A stretch of 64,000 bases of DNA from Bacteroidota bacterium (GTDB lineage: Bacteria > Bacteroidota > Bacteroidia > AKYH767-A > 2013-40CM-41-45). The notes below the pieces were generated by a model that saw only the letters and a list, made by a program, of their open reading frames with translations, ran no database searches and was not told the origin of the DNA. The stretch covers positions 1 through 64,000 of the forward strand of contig JAPLDA010000070.1 of NCBI GenBank assembly GCA_026391945.1, in the 5' to 3' direction. Below are positions 18,894 to 27,742 of the stretch, in pieces. How positions within the stretch are numbered: position 1 is the first letter of the stretch; each line of letters starts with the position of its first letter. A program made the position numbers and the translations under genes.

Positions 18894-21335
18894 TCAGCTT
18901 CTTCTGAATAATTTTGACAAAAATGATTTCGGTTTTGTATCCGCTTCATCATCATAATATCCATAACCGGTTCCATATCCATAACCATATCCATAACCAT
19001 ATCCGTAACCATAACCGTATCCATAACCATAAGGGACAGAACCGGTTTTCACGGCGTTGAGAATCATACAGAGATTCCTGATTTTGCCATCGCGGTAAAT
19101 TTTATTGATGGCATCGATGTGGTGTTTCCTGGTGATGTTCTGCCTGACAATGTAAATGGTCACGTTAACATATTTCGACAGGATCATGGCGTCGGTAATC
19201 AACCCCAGTGGCGGTGAATCGAGGATGACATAATCGTAATTGGCTTTCAGGTATTCAAATAACTTATCCATTCCCTCGCTCATCATCAGTTCGGCAGGGT
19301 TAGGGGGTTTCGGCCCGGAAAGAACAAAGTCGAGGTTGCTGATTCCTGAAGGCTGGATGATGTCTTTTTCCGTTGCCGTTCCGATAAGATAATTACTGAT
19401 TCCCACTTCGCTGGACAGGTTGAAACGATCCGGTGATTTCGGTTTTCTTAAATCGAATCCCACCATCACCGTTTTCTTTCCCGACAATGCCAGGATAGAA
19501 GCGAGGTTCAATGCACAGAAACTTTTTCCTTCAGAACTCACGGATGAGGTGATCAGGTACATGTTGTTCTTGGCATGATCCGTATTGAAAAACTGAAGGT
19601 TGGTGCGGATGGAACGGAATGCTTCGGCAATGTGTGACTTCGGGTTATTTTTAATGACGAGTTCTTCTTCAGCAGCGCTTAATCCTACAATGCCGAGTAA
19701 TGGAATACCGGTTTGTTTCTCCAATGAAATCCGGTCGCGGATCCGGTCGTTCAGCACATCTTTGAAATAGATAAATCCAATGGGCAATAACAGCCCGATG
19801 AAGAAAGCAATTCCGTACGTTTCCTCTTTCACCGGCTTTAACGGAACGTAAGAAGCATGCGCATTATCCACGAGCCTGTTATCGGAGGTTGCAGAGGCGA
19901 GAATGATAGCTGTTTCAGCACGCTTTTGCATGAGGTAGGTGTACAAACCTGCCTTGATATCGTTTTGTCTTTTTATGCTGAGGACTTCGCGTTCGGTTCC
20001 CGGCAACATCCGGATTTTACCTTCTACTTTTTCTCTCTGCAGTTTGGCCTCGGCCTGTGATGTCATCAGTCCTGCACCAATGCTCTTGATATTTTCGAGC
20101 AGATCTTTTTTCGTATTTTCAATTTGCGCATTCAGTTGTTTCATCAGCGGATTATCCGACTTGGCATCCACGCCAAACCCTTCGCGCTTGTTTTCGAGTT
20201 CATTCAACTGAAGGATGAGCCGCTGCAGCAGCATGTCTTCAATGCCGATGCTGGCAGGTGAAATTTCTTTCAGGTTTTTATCACCCTTCACATAATTTTC
20301 AAGGTAGTTGAGGAAACTGAGTTTTAAATCCGTTTCTGCAATCCTCGAATCATATTCCTTTGCACTGGCGAGATAAATAGAAGCCTGTGCTCCGAGATCG
20401 GTAATGCCTTTATCGGTTCTCAGTTTTTCAAATGAACCTTCAATTTCATTCAGGTCTTTGGCAATCAATGCCAGTTGTTCATCAATGAAAATAATTGAAT
20501 TTTCTGCAATCTGGTTTTTCTGGTCCACGTTGTTCCGCAGCGACTCTTCAACGAGTTTATTGAGGAAGTCAACCGCTTTTTCTCGAACAGGATCATCGAT
20601 TGTGAGTTTTAAAATGGATGATTGTTTACTGATGAGATCGACTTTAAGCAGCGCCATGTAATGACCGATGAGATCATCGAGGCTGTAGAAACGAATAACG
20701 AAATTCCTTTTTTCTTTACTCTGATCCGCGAAATAAGCATTGTCAAACCGATCCTGTTTCTCAATAGAAAACCTGCCTAACGGGCTGACCATTTTTTCAC
20801 CGAAGCGATGCACTTCGGTAAATTCAGCCGAATTCAATCTTGAATGAAAACTGATCATGAATTTCGAATCATCGAGCACCTTAATTTTCAAAGGTGTTGA
20901 ATACGCAATCGGTTTGATGGTGTCGGCGACCAGTTTCAAAGGTGAATTTTTGTACAACTCCTGGGTCCTAACATTGCCTTTTAAGAAATACCCGATACCG
21001 AAATTCAGCCGCTGCAAAGTCTTGCTGAGGATAGATCTTGATCTTAATACTTCAATTTCATTCTGAATATTACGGTCGGTTGCAAAATCCTCAATCTGGT
21101 TGAACAGGTCATTCGAAGGACCGCTGTTTTTTGCTTCCTTGACAAGAAGCGAACAGCCGGCCTCATAAATGGGAGTGACATACCAGTTATAATAATAAGC
21201 AACCAGCATGGTCATTACAATACTGATTACATACAGGTACCAGTAACGGATTACATACAGGAAAAAGAACTGGCGTATATTAAACTCCTGCTCCTCCGGT
21301 TCGGCCTGTTCTTTTAAATTTACTTTTGTATTCAT
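18894..21335 (-). CDS. wzc: Polysaccharide co-polymerase / tyrosine autokinase (Wzc family)
   Basis: 813 residues. Transmembrane segments at about 25-45 and 505-523 bracket a periplasmic Wzz-type domain with coiled-coil stretches (about 290-475). The cytoplasmic BY-kinase domain has FRSIRTNL at 573-580, Walker A with EGKS at 602-605, Walker A' in VGFDLR at 625-630 and Walker B VILD at 703-706. The C-terminal tail carries a tyrosine cluster formed by ten consecutive Tyr-Gly pairs. Known role: chain-length control and gating of capsule polymerisation through tail autophosphorylation cycles, together with Wza. It starts 20 bases after the wza-like gene. Confidence 0.93.
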   Translation of the reverse strand: MNTKVNLKEQAEPEEQEFNIRQFFFLYVIRYWYLYVISIVMTMLVAYYYNWYVTPIYEAGCSLLVKEAKNSGPSNDLFNQIEDFATDRNIQNEIEVLRSRSILSKTLQRLNFGIGYFLKGNVRTQELYKNSPLKLVADTIKPIAYSTPLKIKVLDDSKFMISFHSRLNSAEFTEVHRFGEKMVSPLGRFSIEKQDRFDNAYFADQSKEKRNFVIRFYSLDDLIGHYMALLKVDLISKQSSILKLTIDDPVREKAVDFLNKLVEESLRNNVDQKNQIAENSIIFIDEQLALIAKDLNEIEGSFEKLRTDKGITDLGAQASIYLASAKEYDSRIAETDLKLSFLNYLENYVKGDKNLKEISPASIGIEDMLLQRLILQLNELENKREGFGVDAKSDNPLMKQLNAQIENTKKDLLENIKSIGAGLMTSQAEAKLQREKVEGKIRMLPGTEREVLSIKRQNDIKAGLYTYLMQKRAETAIILASATSDNRLVDNAHASYVPLKPVKEETYGIAFFIGLLLPIGFIYFKDVLNDRIRDRISLEKQTGIPLLGIVGLSAAEEELVIKNNPKSHIAEAFRSIRTNLQFFNTDHAKNNMYLITSSVSSEGKSFCALNLASILALSGKKTVMVGFDLRKPKSPDRFNLSSEVGISNYLIGTATEKDIIQPSGISNLDFVLSGPKPPNPAELMMSEGMDKLFEYLKANYDYVILDSPPLGLITDAMILSKYVNVTIYIVRQNITRKHHIDAINKIYRDGKIRNLCMILNAVKTGSVPYGYGYGYGYGYGYGYGYGYGTGYGYYDDEADTKPKSFLSKLFRRS
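18954..19031 (-). repeat. Tyr-Gly coding repeat at the Wzc C-terminus
   Basis: The tract encodes ten consecutive YG pairs (residues 769-788), then TG, YG and YY, giving 13 tyrosines before an acidic DDE and a basic tail. Third codon positions vary between TAT/TAC and GGT/GGA, so the array is not a perfect DNA repeat. That argues for selection at protein level, although hexameric slippage could still change the copy number. BY-kinases normally have tyrosine-rich tails, but rarely this regular. Confidence 0.9.
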
Positions 21336-21355
21336 CTTTTATCTCTAAATACCAT

Positions 21356-22144
21356 TTACTTCTTGAAGATTCCTACAAACACCATGGCTACTGACACTGT
21401 ACTGAGAAAAATCGGAAGTATCTTGTACCAGTTTTCGATCTGGAATTTCTTTCCTCTGATCGGCTCTACATAAACAATGTCATTGCTGTGCAGGTTGTAA
21501 TAAGGTGAACTGAAAAAATCCCTCGAAGTAAAATTGACCGTCTGGAAACTTTTTTTTCCGTTCTCCTCACGTATCACCATTACATTTTCACGGTTTCCAT
21601 ATAAAGTCATGTCACCTGCCAGTGACAACGCATCAGGAAGAGTCATTTTTTCGCTCGATACATAATAAATGCTGGGCCTGTTCACCTCTCCAAGAACCGT
21701 TACTTTAAAATTCTGGATATTCAGTTTAACGGTGGGTGTCCCGATGTATTTACTGAGGAGTTGAACAATGGTATCGTGTGCGGCATGACTGGTGAGCCCT
21801 CCCACTTTTACCGCTCCTACCAGGGGAAACTGAATGAACCCATACGCATCCACGAGGTACCCGTTGGCTCCGGGGGAAGAGGGGTTTGCACTGGCCATCA
21901 GTTCGGGTCTGTCGGAAAAATTAAAGTATTGGCTTGCTTCAATGTTGGTGCTGGTAACGAAAATATTCAGGATATCATTAGGATGAATGACCGTGATAAA
22001 AGTGGTGTCGAAAGGAATGGCATTCGTTGTATCGGACTTCTGCTGAAAATAAACAATTTTCTTCTGCGACACACAACTGAAAAGCAATGCGCCGCACAAT
22101 GCAACACTTAAAAGCGATAAATTTCTACTCATTCGACTCCTCAT
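21356..22144 (-). CDS. wza: Polysaccharide export outer-membrane lipoprotein (Wza/BexD family)
   Basis: 262 residues. Signal sequence with lipobox LLFSC (Cys24), then the poly-export domain (VIHPNDILNIFVT, GYLVDAYGFIQFPLVGAVKVGG) and a SLBB-type segment (VKLNIQNFKVTVLGEVNRP). A C-terminal hydrophobic helix (about 241-259) would span a membrane, as in Wza-like proteins. Role: outer-membrane channel for the finished polymer. It is the first gene of the operon. Either Met1 or Met5 could start translation. Confidence 0.9.
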   Translation of the reverse strand: MRSRMSRNLSLLSVALCGALLFSCVSQKKIVYFQQKSDTTNAIPFDTTFITVIHPNDILNIFVTSTNIEASQYFNFSDRPELMASANPSSPGANGYLVDAYGFIQFPLVGAVKVGGLTSHAAHDTIVQLLSKYIGTPTVKLNIQNFKVTVLGEVNRPSIYYVSSEKMTLPDALSLAGDMTLYGNRENVMVIREENGKKSFQTVNFTSRDFFSSPYYNLHSNDIVYVEPIRGKKFQIENWYKILPIFLSTVSVAMVFVGIFKK

Positions 22145-22683
22145 GATTCAGTTTGACAAGACTATTTGATGTGAGGAAGTTTACTTTGTTCTTATTAATA
22201 GGTTACGTTCATGGTGAAATCTTTCTTGTAAGAATATTGAATAAAAAAAAACGAATTTCCTTCATTCAGTAAACAAAACAGGGTGATTGGAGAAGATCCA
22301 GAATGATTGCTCTGAAATGGAATACCACGAAACTCTGCAGCAGAGTATTGACCAGGTCGCGATACAGGTAGTCACGATTTTCACATGGTGGATTAATTCG
22401 ACATGATGGATTCAATATCCCGCCATTGGCAAGGCTGCAATCTTAATCTCATGGATAAATTACAATCTGCTCCGGCTAAAACATCATTACTGAATTAATG
22501 TGAACGGAAACGGAACCATGTGAATCCTTGCTTGCATCAGAATTCTGTTTTGCCTATTTTCGTAAAATAATTTCACCATCAGTCGTACCTTTCTTTCATC
22601 GAAGAAGGCTGCCACCCGGTATCCTGTAGTTATCCTGATGGATTAAACGAAAAATTTCTAACCTTACGCCAATACTGCCACAC
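22145..22683. other. 539-bp divergent intergenic region
   Basis: This gap separates the leftward polysaccharide operon from a rightward phosphatase gene and must hold both promoters. I see no clear TTG/TAnnTTTG pair at the usual positions for either gene, no convincing hairpin and no open frame with coding character. It is AT-rich with a poly-A run at about 22243-22251. Confidence 0.6.
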
Positions 22684-24162
22684 ATGAAAATCAAAGGAAT
22701 TGTCATCGGTATTTTTTTCTGCTTACTCTTTATCGTCAAGGCCAATGCAACCATCAACCAGATCCGATGGGGAAGCAGCGCTGGCCCTTTTACAGGACTC
22801 ACTGTTACCTGGAGTAATAACGGGACTGCAGATTCCATCAGGTGGGGCTATACGACGGCATTCGAACAAGGGATCTTTTCAGGCACAAGGAGGAACGGGT
22901 ACGCTTCAGGAATATATTTTTTCAAATATCAGTTCCCTGTAGTTACTGCGAACACAACGCTTTATTATCAACTGTTCAATTCATCTGCCCAGACATGGAC
23001 GGCGCAAAAAACGTTTCATACCGCTCCTGATACGGCTTCTGCCATTTACTCTTTTGCCGCCCTGGGAGATTGCAGGGATTATCCGACCACGCTAACCACG
23101 ATTTCCAACCTGGTTACTGCAAGGGCGCCGGCGCTGACCCTATTCAACGGCGATCTTACCGTGAGTGGAAACTCCACCAGTCAGTACAATACCTTTTTTT
23201 CCGCTGCTACCAATTTCCTTGAAAACAATTTGGTGTATCATGCCGAAGGAAATCATGATGCCGGAAGCACAAGCCTGTTTTCCAACCTGTGGGATTTACC
23301 TCAGACGAATGGAACCAATTTGTATTACGCAGTGAGGTATGGGAATACAATATTTATCACCATCAACACCACCACTCCTACCAATGCTGCACAGTTGTCG
23401 TGGTTGCAAACCACACTGGCCAATGCGGCGGCTGATCCCACCATTGTCTGGAAAGTGGTTTCCCTGCATCATGCCTTTTTTACAATAGGCAACCACTCAG
23501 GTGATATGAATGCGTATCGCACCACGCTCTGGAAAGCTTTTGATGACTATGGCGTTGATTTGGTTTTTACCGGCCACGACCACAACTACCAGCGATCAAA
23601 GCCGGTGAATTTGAATGTAAGTTCGACCGCACCGGTAGCCCAGTACGGCAGCAATACCGGACAAGGCAGATGTCAGATCGTGTCGGGAGGCGCAGGAGCC
23701 GGCTTGTATACACAAGGATCTTCTGCTGATGCATGGGCTGTTAATCTGTTTAACTCAACTTATAACTATGTATTTTGTGATGTGAACAATTGCAGGATCA
23801 CCATACGGGCCTATAACCAGAACAACGCAGTGATTGATTCCGTCGTTCTTGATAAAACAGGAAGTGCGGCCTGCACTGCAACAGGCCTGTCAGAGCCGGT
23901 ACAGAAGTTCAACCCCATTCATGTTTTCCCGAACCCGGCTGAACATTCTTTTAACCTGCATTACTCATCTGAACTCACAGGAGAGGTCACGATCCGGATC
24001 GTGGATTCACAGGGGAAAGAAGTGGGTTCTAAAAAAGTTTTTAAATCAGAAAAGGACATGGAGATCCGCTATGATATGTCAAAACACGCAAAAGGAATCT
24101 ACAACGTTTCTGTGCTGATGGGAAATCAAAGAGACGATGCTGTACTGATACTGGCTAAATAG
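22684..24162 (+). CDS. Secreted purple-acid-phosphatase-like metallophosphoesterase with T9SS sorting domain
   Basis: 492 residues: signal peptide (1-22), an N-terminal fibronectin-like domain (about 23-115) as in purple acid phosphatases, then a calcineurin-like domain. Metal-site motifs are complete: LGDC (128-129 GD), FNGD (155-157), EGNHDAG (188-194), LHH (261-263) and TGHDHNYQR (297-304). The last about 80 residues, from VFPNPAE, form a T9SS type A sorting domain, so export through the outer membrane is expected. Likely a surface or secreted phosphatase for phosphate scavenging; substrate not known. Confidence 0.9.
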   Translation: MKIKGIVIGIFFCLLFIVKANATINQIRWGSSAGPFTGLTVTWSNNGTADSIRWGYTTAFEQGIFSGTRRNGYASGIYFFKYQFPVVTANTTLYYQLFNSSAQTWTAQKTFHTAPDTASAIYSFAALGDCRDYPTTLTTISNLVTARAPALTLFNGDLTVSGNSTSQYNTFFSAATNFLENNLVYHAEGNHDAGSTSLFSNLWDLPQTNGTNLYYAVRYGNTIFITINTTTPTNAAQLSWLQTTLANAAADPTIVWKVVSLHHAFFTIGNHSGDMNAYRTTLWKAFDDYGVDLVFTGHDHNYQRSKPVNLNVSSTAPVAQYGSNTGQGRCQIVSGGAGAGLYTQGSSADAWAVNLFNSTYNYVFCDVNNCRITIRAYNQNNAVIDSVVLDKTGSAACTATGLSEPVQKFNPIHVFPNPAEHSFNLHYSSELTGEVTIRIVDSQGKEVGSKKVFKSEKDMEIRYDMSKHAKGIYNVSVLMGNQRDDAVLILAK

Positions 24163-24258
24163 AGCCACGTCACTCAAAGAAAAGAGAAATTGAAAAATGT
24201 TTTTCATCTGTTGATTATCTTCAGAAACAATCATGATACTTTGCAATAAAATATCCCT

Positions 24259-24266
24259 TAAATTTG
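24259..24266 (+). promoter_or_regulatory. Candidate -7 box (TAAATTTG) upstream of the YceI gene
   Basis: TAAATTTG matches the Bacteroidota TAnnTTTG element and lies 19 bases before the ATG at 24286. A TTG at 24241-24243 is only 15 bases upstream, shorter than the usual spacing, so support is partial. Confidence 0.4.
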
Positions 24267-24285
24267 TCACCTCTAAAAACCATCT

Positions 24286-24864
24286 ATGAAAAAAATACCA
24301 TCACTCCTGATCACGATTACTTTCTTACTTTTCACATTCACAACCATCGGACAGACGACCTGGAAAGCGGATCTGGCTCATTCAAATCTTGGATTTGCAA
24401 TTCTGCATCAATTGGTCAACGATGTAAAGGGAACTGTTAAGGTCACTGAGTCCATCATTACACAGCCGAAAGAAGATTTTACAGATGCCACAATGTCTCT
24501 GAAGGCAGACCTGAATACAATTGACACCGACAATGATAAACGTGATGCGCATCTGAAGACTGCCGATTTCTTTGACACTGCAAAATTCCCCGAGTTGATT
24601 TTTCAAAGCACTTCTGTCATCAAGAAAACTCCGGATCACTATACGATAAACGGCAATCTTACTTTGCATGGTATCACCAAACCGGTAACATTGAATGCCG
24701 TTTCGAAATCCGGTACCAATGTCATGAACAACAAACCCGTCACCGGTTTTAAAGTAACCGGGGTAATCAAGCGAAGCGATTTCGATATTTCTACCTCCAC
24801 CCCATCTGCGATGCTCAATGATGAGGTCAGCATTGAGGCGAATCTGGAATTTGGGAAAGAATAG
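24286..24864 (+). CDS. YceI family periplasmic protein
   Basis: 192 residues with a signal peptide (1-22, ending near TIGQ). The mature start TTWKADLAHSNLGFAI and later LHGITKPVTLNAV, GFKVTGVIKRSDFDIS are hallmarks of the YceI lipocalin-like fold. Known members bind isoprenoid-type ligands in the periplasm; no physiological role can be assigned here. The gene is monocistronic by appearance, with its own -7 box. Confidence 0.92.
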   Translation: MKKIPSLLITITFLLFTFTTIGQTTWKADLAHSNLGFAILHQLVNDVKGTVKVTESIITQPKEDFTDATMSLKADLNTIDTDNDKRDAHLKTADFFDTAKFPELIFQSTSVIKKTPDHYTINGNLTLHGITKPVTLNAVSKSGTNVMNNKPVTGFKVTGVIKRSDFDISTSTPSAMLNDEVSIEANLEFGKE

Positions 24865-25133
24865 AAGGAGAGGTTCTCCGGATTTATACTCAGATTTTGC
24901 CTACATCTCAACATTATCAAGTACTTCATGGCAAAATGAAAACGGACCTGAGGGCGATATTTGCCTCAAGCCCGTTTGCGTACCCATCAAAATTGCTGAA
25001 TTCGTTGAAAATCACAAAAAGGAGTTAGAGGTGCTGATTGTTTAGGAAGCATGGTTTTGGAAAATACGCGCTGGACACGATTGCGTTGCCGTTCATGCGC
25101 AGTATTGCCGGATTAGGTTTGCAGTCGATTTCT
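24865..25133. other. Intergenic region at the left edge of the accessory island
   Basis: 269 bases without a supported gene. A plus-strand stretch at about 24930-25045 reads like a protein fragment (for example VPIKIAEFVENHKKELEVL) but lacks a start and family identity, so it may be a decayed gene remnant. No terminator was seen after the YceI gene. Confidence 0.4.
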
Positions 25134-26366
25134 TTAATAGTTGTCATTTTCGAAATCGTCATATTCTGAATTGTGAAGTCCTAAAAGAAACTCCTGAACC
25201 AATGATCTATTCAGAGAATTAATGGCATTGGGATTAAGATAAACGTAAGATTTTACATTTGTCTGGTTGGGTTCTTTACTAAGAATTGTGTTGTCTTCAA
25301 GGAAAATAATTCCTGACAAGAAATTTGATATTTGATAAATCGTCTGACTGCCTGTAAATTTCGAATTAAATGTTTTGAATAGTGTGCTGTCATGTTTGTA
25401 TTGACAGAAAACCCTTCTTGAAAGAGATCGATACAACTTTATGTTGCTGTTAGAAAAGCTTGATACGATACCATTATACCAGGGAAAAATAACATAAACC
25501 ATTAATGAAGGATTGTCCTTAACGAACTGATCAGCATTTTTGAAAACCATCTGGTGATAATTTTCAGCATGTCTGAATGGATTGTGCGTTCTTTCAGCCG
25601 CTAGAACTCCTCTACCCCACAAAATTCTGAAGTTAAGATTGCTCACAACAGAACTTTTTAAGTATGTGGTTTTGTTTGTTGGAATAATACCGGTTATCAA
25701 TTCATTCCGTAATGCAGCAATATTGGGTGCAATTTCATCAACTGAAATTGCTAAATCATATTCAGCGGAAATTCGAAAGTCATCTCTGTTAAAATGTTGA
25801 TGTAGTTCTTTATAGAGTTTTTCAAATATCTCACTCACATTGTCTTTAAAAACTTTAAAGTCAAGATAAGTAGGCGTTTCTTCTATAAAGCCGTCAAGGT
25901 TTGCAGCGGCCTTACCTAGTTCCAACGCAAAAGTCCGTGATTTATCAATTGTTTCATTTGGTTTAATGGGTGTATGAATATTCGTTTTGTGATTTAAAAT
26001 ATCTTGATTTAAATGGTCAAATGCTGATAATTCTGCAAATGCTCCTTCCCAATTCTTCTCACTTGCAATTTCATTTACTTGAGTAATTATTTCTTTCAAA
26101 TATGTCGGGTGCGTTGAGTAGATGTTTTTTAATCGGTTAAGTCGGGCTGTGAAATTATTTTTAAAGTCAAGGAACTCTGTCTGATTGTTTATTGCCCCGA
26201 TTACAGTATTAGTAACGTCTTTTGTAATGTCAAATTTGGTTGTTCCCACACCAAATATCGGATCTATTAACGCTGAATATGTTTGAAGTGGTGTCATTTT
26301 TTGTCCGCAAATATTATTAAAAAAATTTAGCAATTTCGGGTTCAAATTATTAATAAATGAATCCAA
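25134..26366 (-). CDS. Unrecognised 410-aa protein with possible PD-(D/E)XK nuclease core
   Basis: The first start in the frame is TTG at 26366; the first ATG is at 26297 (Met24). Residues 8-23 look protein-like, so the longer form may be real, but it would then overlap the divergent HTH gene by 10 bases. I do not recognise the family. A helix with Glu112 (GAFAELSAFDHL), then Asp158 (NLDGF) and D169-F-K171 (YLDFKVF), is the order and spacing of a PD-(D/E)XK nuclease active site. The flanks contain hydrophobic strands (LMVYVIFPWYNGI). It is AT-rich and sits beside HTH and XRE/ImmA genes, so a defence or mobile-element role is conceivable; this is inference only. Confidence 0.55.
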   Translation of the reverse strand: MDSFINNLNPKLLNFFNNICGQKMTPLQTYSALIDPIFGVGTTKFDITKDVTNTVIGAINNQTEFLDFKNNFTARLNRLKNIYSTHPTYLKEIITQVNEIASEKNWEGAFAELSAFDHLNQDILNHKTNIHTPIKPNETIDKSRTFALELGKAAANLDGFIEETPTYLDFKVFKDNVSEIFEKLYKELHQHFNRDDFRISAEYDLAISVDEIAPNIAALRNELITGIIPTNKTTYLKSSVVSNLNFRILWGRGVLAAERTHNPFRHAENYHQMVFKNADQFVKDNPSLMVYVIFPWYNGIVSSFSNSNIKLYRSLSRRVFCQYKHDSTLFKTFNSKFTGSQTIYQISNFLSGIIFLEDNTILSKEPNQTNVKSYVYLNPNAINSLNRSLVQEFLLGLHNSEYDDFENDNY

Positions 26367-26653
26367 ACGACATTGCCACGAAGCAGGACATCAACCAACT
26401 TCACGATAAATTGAGCCTTCTCTTGGAAGAAATTGCAAAAATTAAATCCCCTGTTGAAAATCCAGCCCAAGAAAAGTATCTCACAAGCAGAGAAGTCAGT
26501 GAAACTTATAAAATCAGCAAAAGCCACCTCACCGATCTGCGAACTGAAGGTAAGATACCATATTCAAAACCTTTTGGAGTATTGCTTTATCCAAAATCAG
26601 AAATTGAAAAAATTATAAAGAATAATTGGCGTGGAATTATAATAGACAATTGA
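26357..26653 (+). CDS. Excisionase/MerR-type helix-turn-helix protein
   Basis: 98 residues. An N-terminal amphipathic helix (about 1-30) precedes a winged-helix DNA-binding segment: YLTSREVSETYKISKSHLTD, then LRTEGKIPYSKPFGVLLYPKSEIEKII. This is the HTH_17/excisionase pattern common in Bacteroidota mobile elements. It is transcribed away from the 410-residue gene, with 5' ends meeting or overlapping, so it may regulate that gene. No integrase or replication gene adjoins it, so excision itself is unsupported. Confidence 0.72.
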   Translation: MNPNDIATKQDINQLHDKLSLLLEEIAKIKSPVENPAQEKYLTSREVSETYKISKSHLTDLRTEGKIPYSKPFGVLLYPKSEIEKIIKNNWRGIIIDN

Positions 26654-26677
26654 GGATACGCTCTACAACTGTCAAGA

Positions 26678-27202
26678 CTATTGTAGTTCTGTTATAACGT
26701 TTGAGATTCTTATTGACATGGCGGCTACACTCACATTAAAAGTTTTTGCCAACTCAACGATCATGCTATCATCAAGGGACTTAATTTTTTTCGCTTTTAT
26801 CTCTTTCTTTAAAAATGAGACAGGCATTAAAATAGCTGCTGCAAAAGAATTTGCCTGTTGCTCTAGTTTATCTTCGCCAGTATGGGAGTTCTGATCCCTG
26901 TAAAGAATTACTGGAATATTTTTATCGACAAAAAGTTCATTTTTTGATTTATGTAATTCATAATGCCCCAACTCATGAGCTATGGTAAAGCGTTGGCGGA
27001 CTTCAGGGTGTCTTGTATTATAGCCAATAGTGCTTGTGTCACCTTCGATCACCAAGACTCCCGAAATTTCCTCTCCCATATCATAAGGTTTAAGCTTAAG
27101 TCCACGTGCAAGAGCAATTTCATCAATTGCAATCGGTAAAGAATTAATTTTACAGGATCTTAAAATTTCTGTGGTTTTTTCTTCTATAATTTCATTATAC
27201 AT
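26678..27202 (-). CDS. ImmA/IrrE family metallo-endopeptidase
   Basis: 174 residues. The zinc motif is HELGH at residues 76-80 (FTIAHELGHYELH), and Glu114 in KLEQQANSFAAAILMP is the third ligand position typical of the family. It starts 8 bases after the XRE repressor gene. Known pairs work by ImmA cleaving or relieving the partner repressor after a DNA-damage or other signal, turning on a mobile element or toxin genes. A similar relation is inferred here. Confidence 0.9.
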   Translation of the reverse strand: MYNEIIEEKTTEILRSCKINSLPIAIDEIALARGLKLKPYDMGEEISGVLVIEGDTSTIGYNTRHPEVRQRFTIAHELGHYELHKSKNELFVDKNIPVILYRDQNSHTGEDKLEQQANSFAAAILMPVSFLKKEIKAKKIKSLDDSMIVELAKTFNVSVAAMSIRISNVITELQ

Positions 27203-27210
27203 GGTACTCT

Positions 27211-27555
27211 TTATTTAGGAGTTTTTACATCAAATAAAAAACGATTCATTGTCTCTATTGCTTTCGAATCGTTACCAAATTGTGTATCAATTGTTTTTTT
27301 CCAGTCAGGTCGTATTTCGTCTGATCTAATAAGCTTAGGAACTAATGCTGTGACGGTAACATTTAAATGATTTGCAATTTCACATAGTAAATAAATTGAA
27401 GGTTGTTGTCGGCCCTTCTCTATGTTAATCATGCTCGTTCTACTTAAAGAAATAAGCGAGGCAAGAGATTCCTGCTTTAGTCCGGCTTTTTTACGATGTT
27501 TCGTGATTCTCTTACCGAGCTCTAAGTAAAACGTTCTTTTTTCTTCCTTATCCAT
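27211..27555 (-). CDS. XRE-family repressor paired with ImmA
   Basis: 114 residues from the ATG at 27555; a TTG two codons upstream (27561) is an alternative. The HTH is LGKRITKHRKKAGLKQESLA then SLISLSRTSMINIEKGRQQP, the classic Cro/C1 pattern. The C-terminal 45 residues (PDWKKTIDTQFGND and on) may be the ImmA-sensitive region. A strong promoter lies directly upstream with a -7 box only 8 bases from the ATG, and the -33 box sits inside an inverted repeat, so autoregulation is likely. Confidence 0.88.
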   Translation of the reverse strand: MDKEEKRTFYLELGKRITKHRKKAGLKQESLASLISLSRTSMINIEKGRQQPSIYLLCEIANHLNVTVTALVPKLIRSDEIRPDWKKTIDTQFGNDSKAIETMNRFLFDVKTPK

Positions 27556-27563
27556 TGGCAATG

Positions 27564-27594
27564 CAAAGTTATCATTAAATTTTCAACAGGTCAA
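27564..27594 (-). promoter_or_regulatory. Promoter of the XRE-ImmA operon
   Basis: Read on the minus strand: TTG (27594-27592), a 20-base spacer, then TAACTTTG (27571-27564), a full match to TAnnTTTG. The ATG follows 8 bases later, so the mRNA would have almost no leader. Confidence 0.7.
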
Positions 27595-27622
27595 GTCCGA
27601 CTATACGTTTGTAATACTTGAC
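27590..27622. promoter_or_regulatory. Inverted-repeat operator between divergent promoters
   Basis: GTCAAGT (27590-27596) and ACTTGAC (27616-27622) are perfect inverted 7-base half-sites with a 19-base spacer. The left half covers the -33 element of the XRE promoter. The location between two divergent promoters is what is expected for a C1-type repressor site; binding by the adjacent XRE protein is inferred. Confidence 0.55.
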
Positions 27623-27643
27623 ATAATAAAATGTATAAAATAA

Positions 27644-27674
27644 TTGCATTTCGCAATTCAATGTTTTATCTTTG
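27644..27674 (+). promoter_or_regulatory. Rightward promoter facing the multiubiquitin gene
   Basis: TTG at 27644-27646, a 20-base spacer and TATCTTTG at 27667-27674 give a full Bacteroidota promoter with the same spacing as the divergent XRE promoter. The first downstream gene starts at 27995, leaving a leader of about 310 bases that contains a perfect hairpin (27725-27742) and a 9-codon frame at 27690. Confidence 0.65.
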
Positions 27675-27716
27675 TATTGAAAGAATCTCATGACACAATA
27701 TAACATGCCTATGAAA

Positions 27717-27742
27717 TAAAAAAACCGGTCCAAAAGGACCGG
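27717..27742 (-). terminator. Hairpin plus T-run, minus-strand terminator
   Basis: CCGGTCC (27725-27731), loop AAAA, GGACCGG (27736-27742) form a perfect 7-bp stem. On the minus strand it is followed by seven Ts (27724-27718). That implies a minus-strand transcript arriving from about 27.75-27.95 kb, where no convincing gene is seen; a small RNA is possible. In the plus-strand RNA the same hairpin lacks a U-run. Confidence 0.55.
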
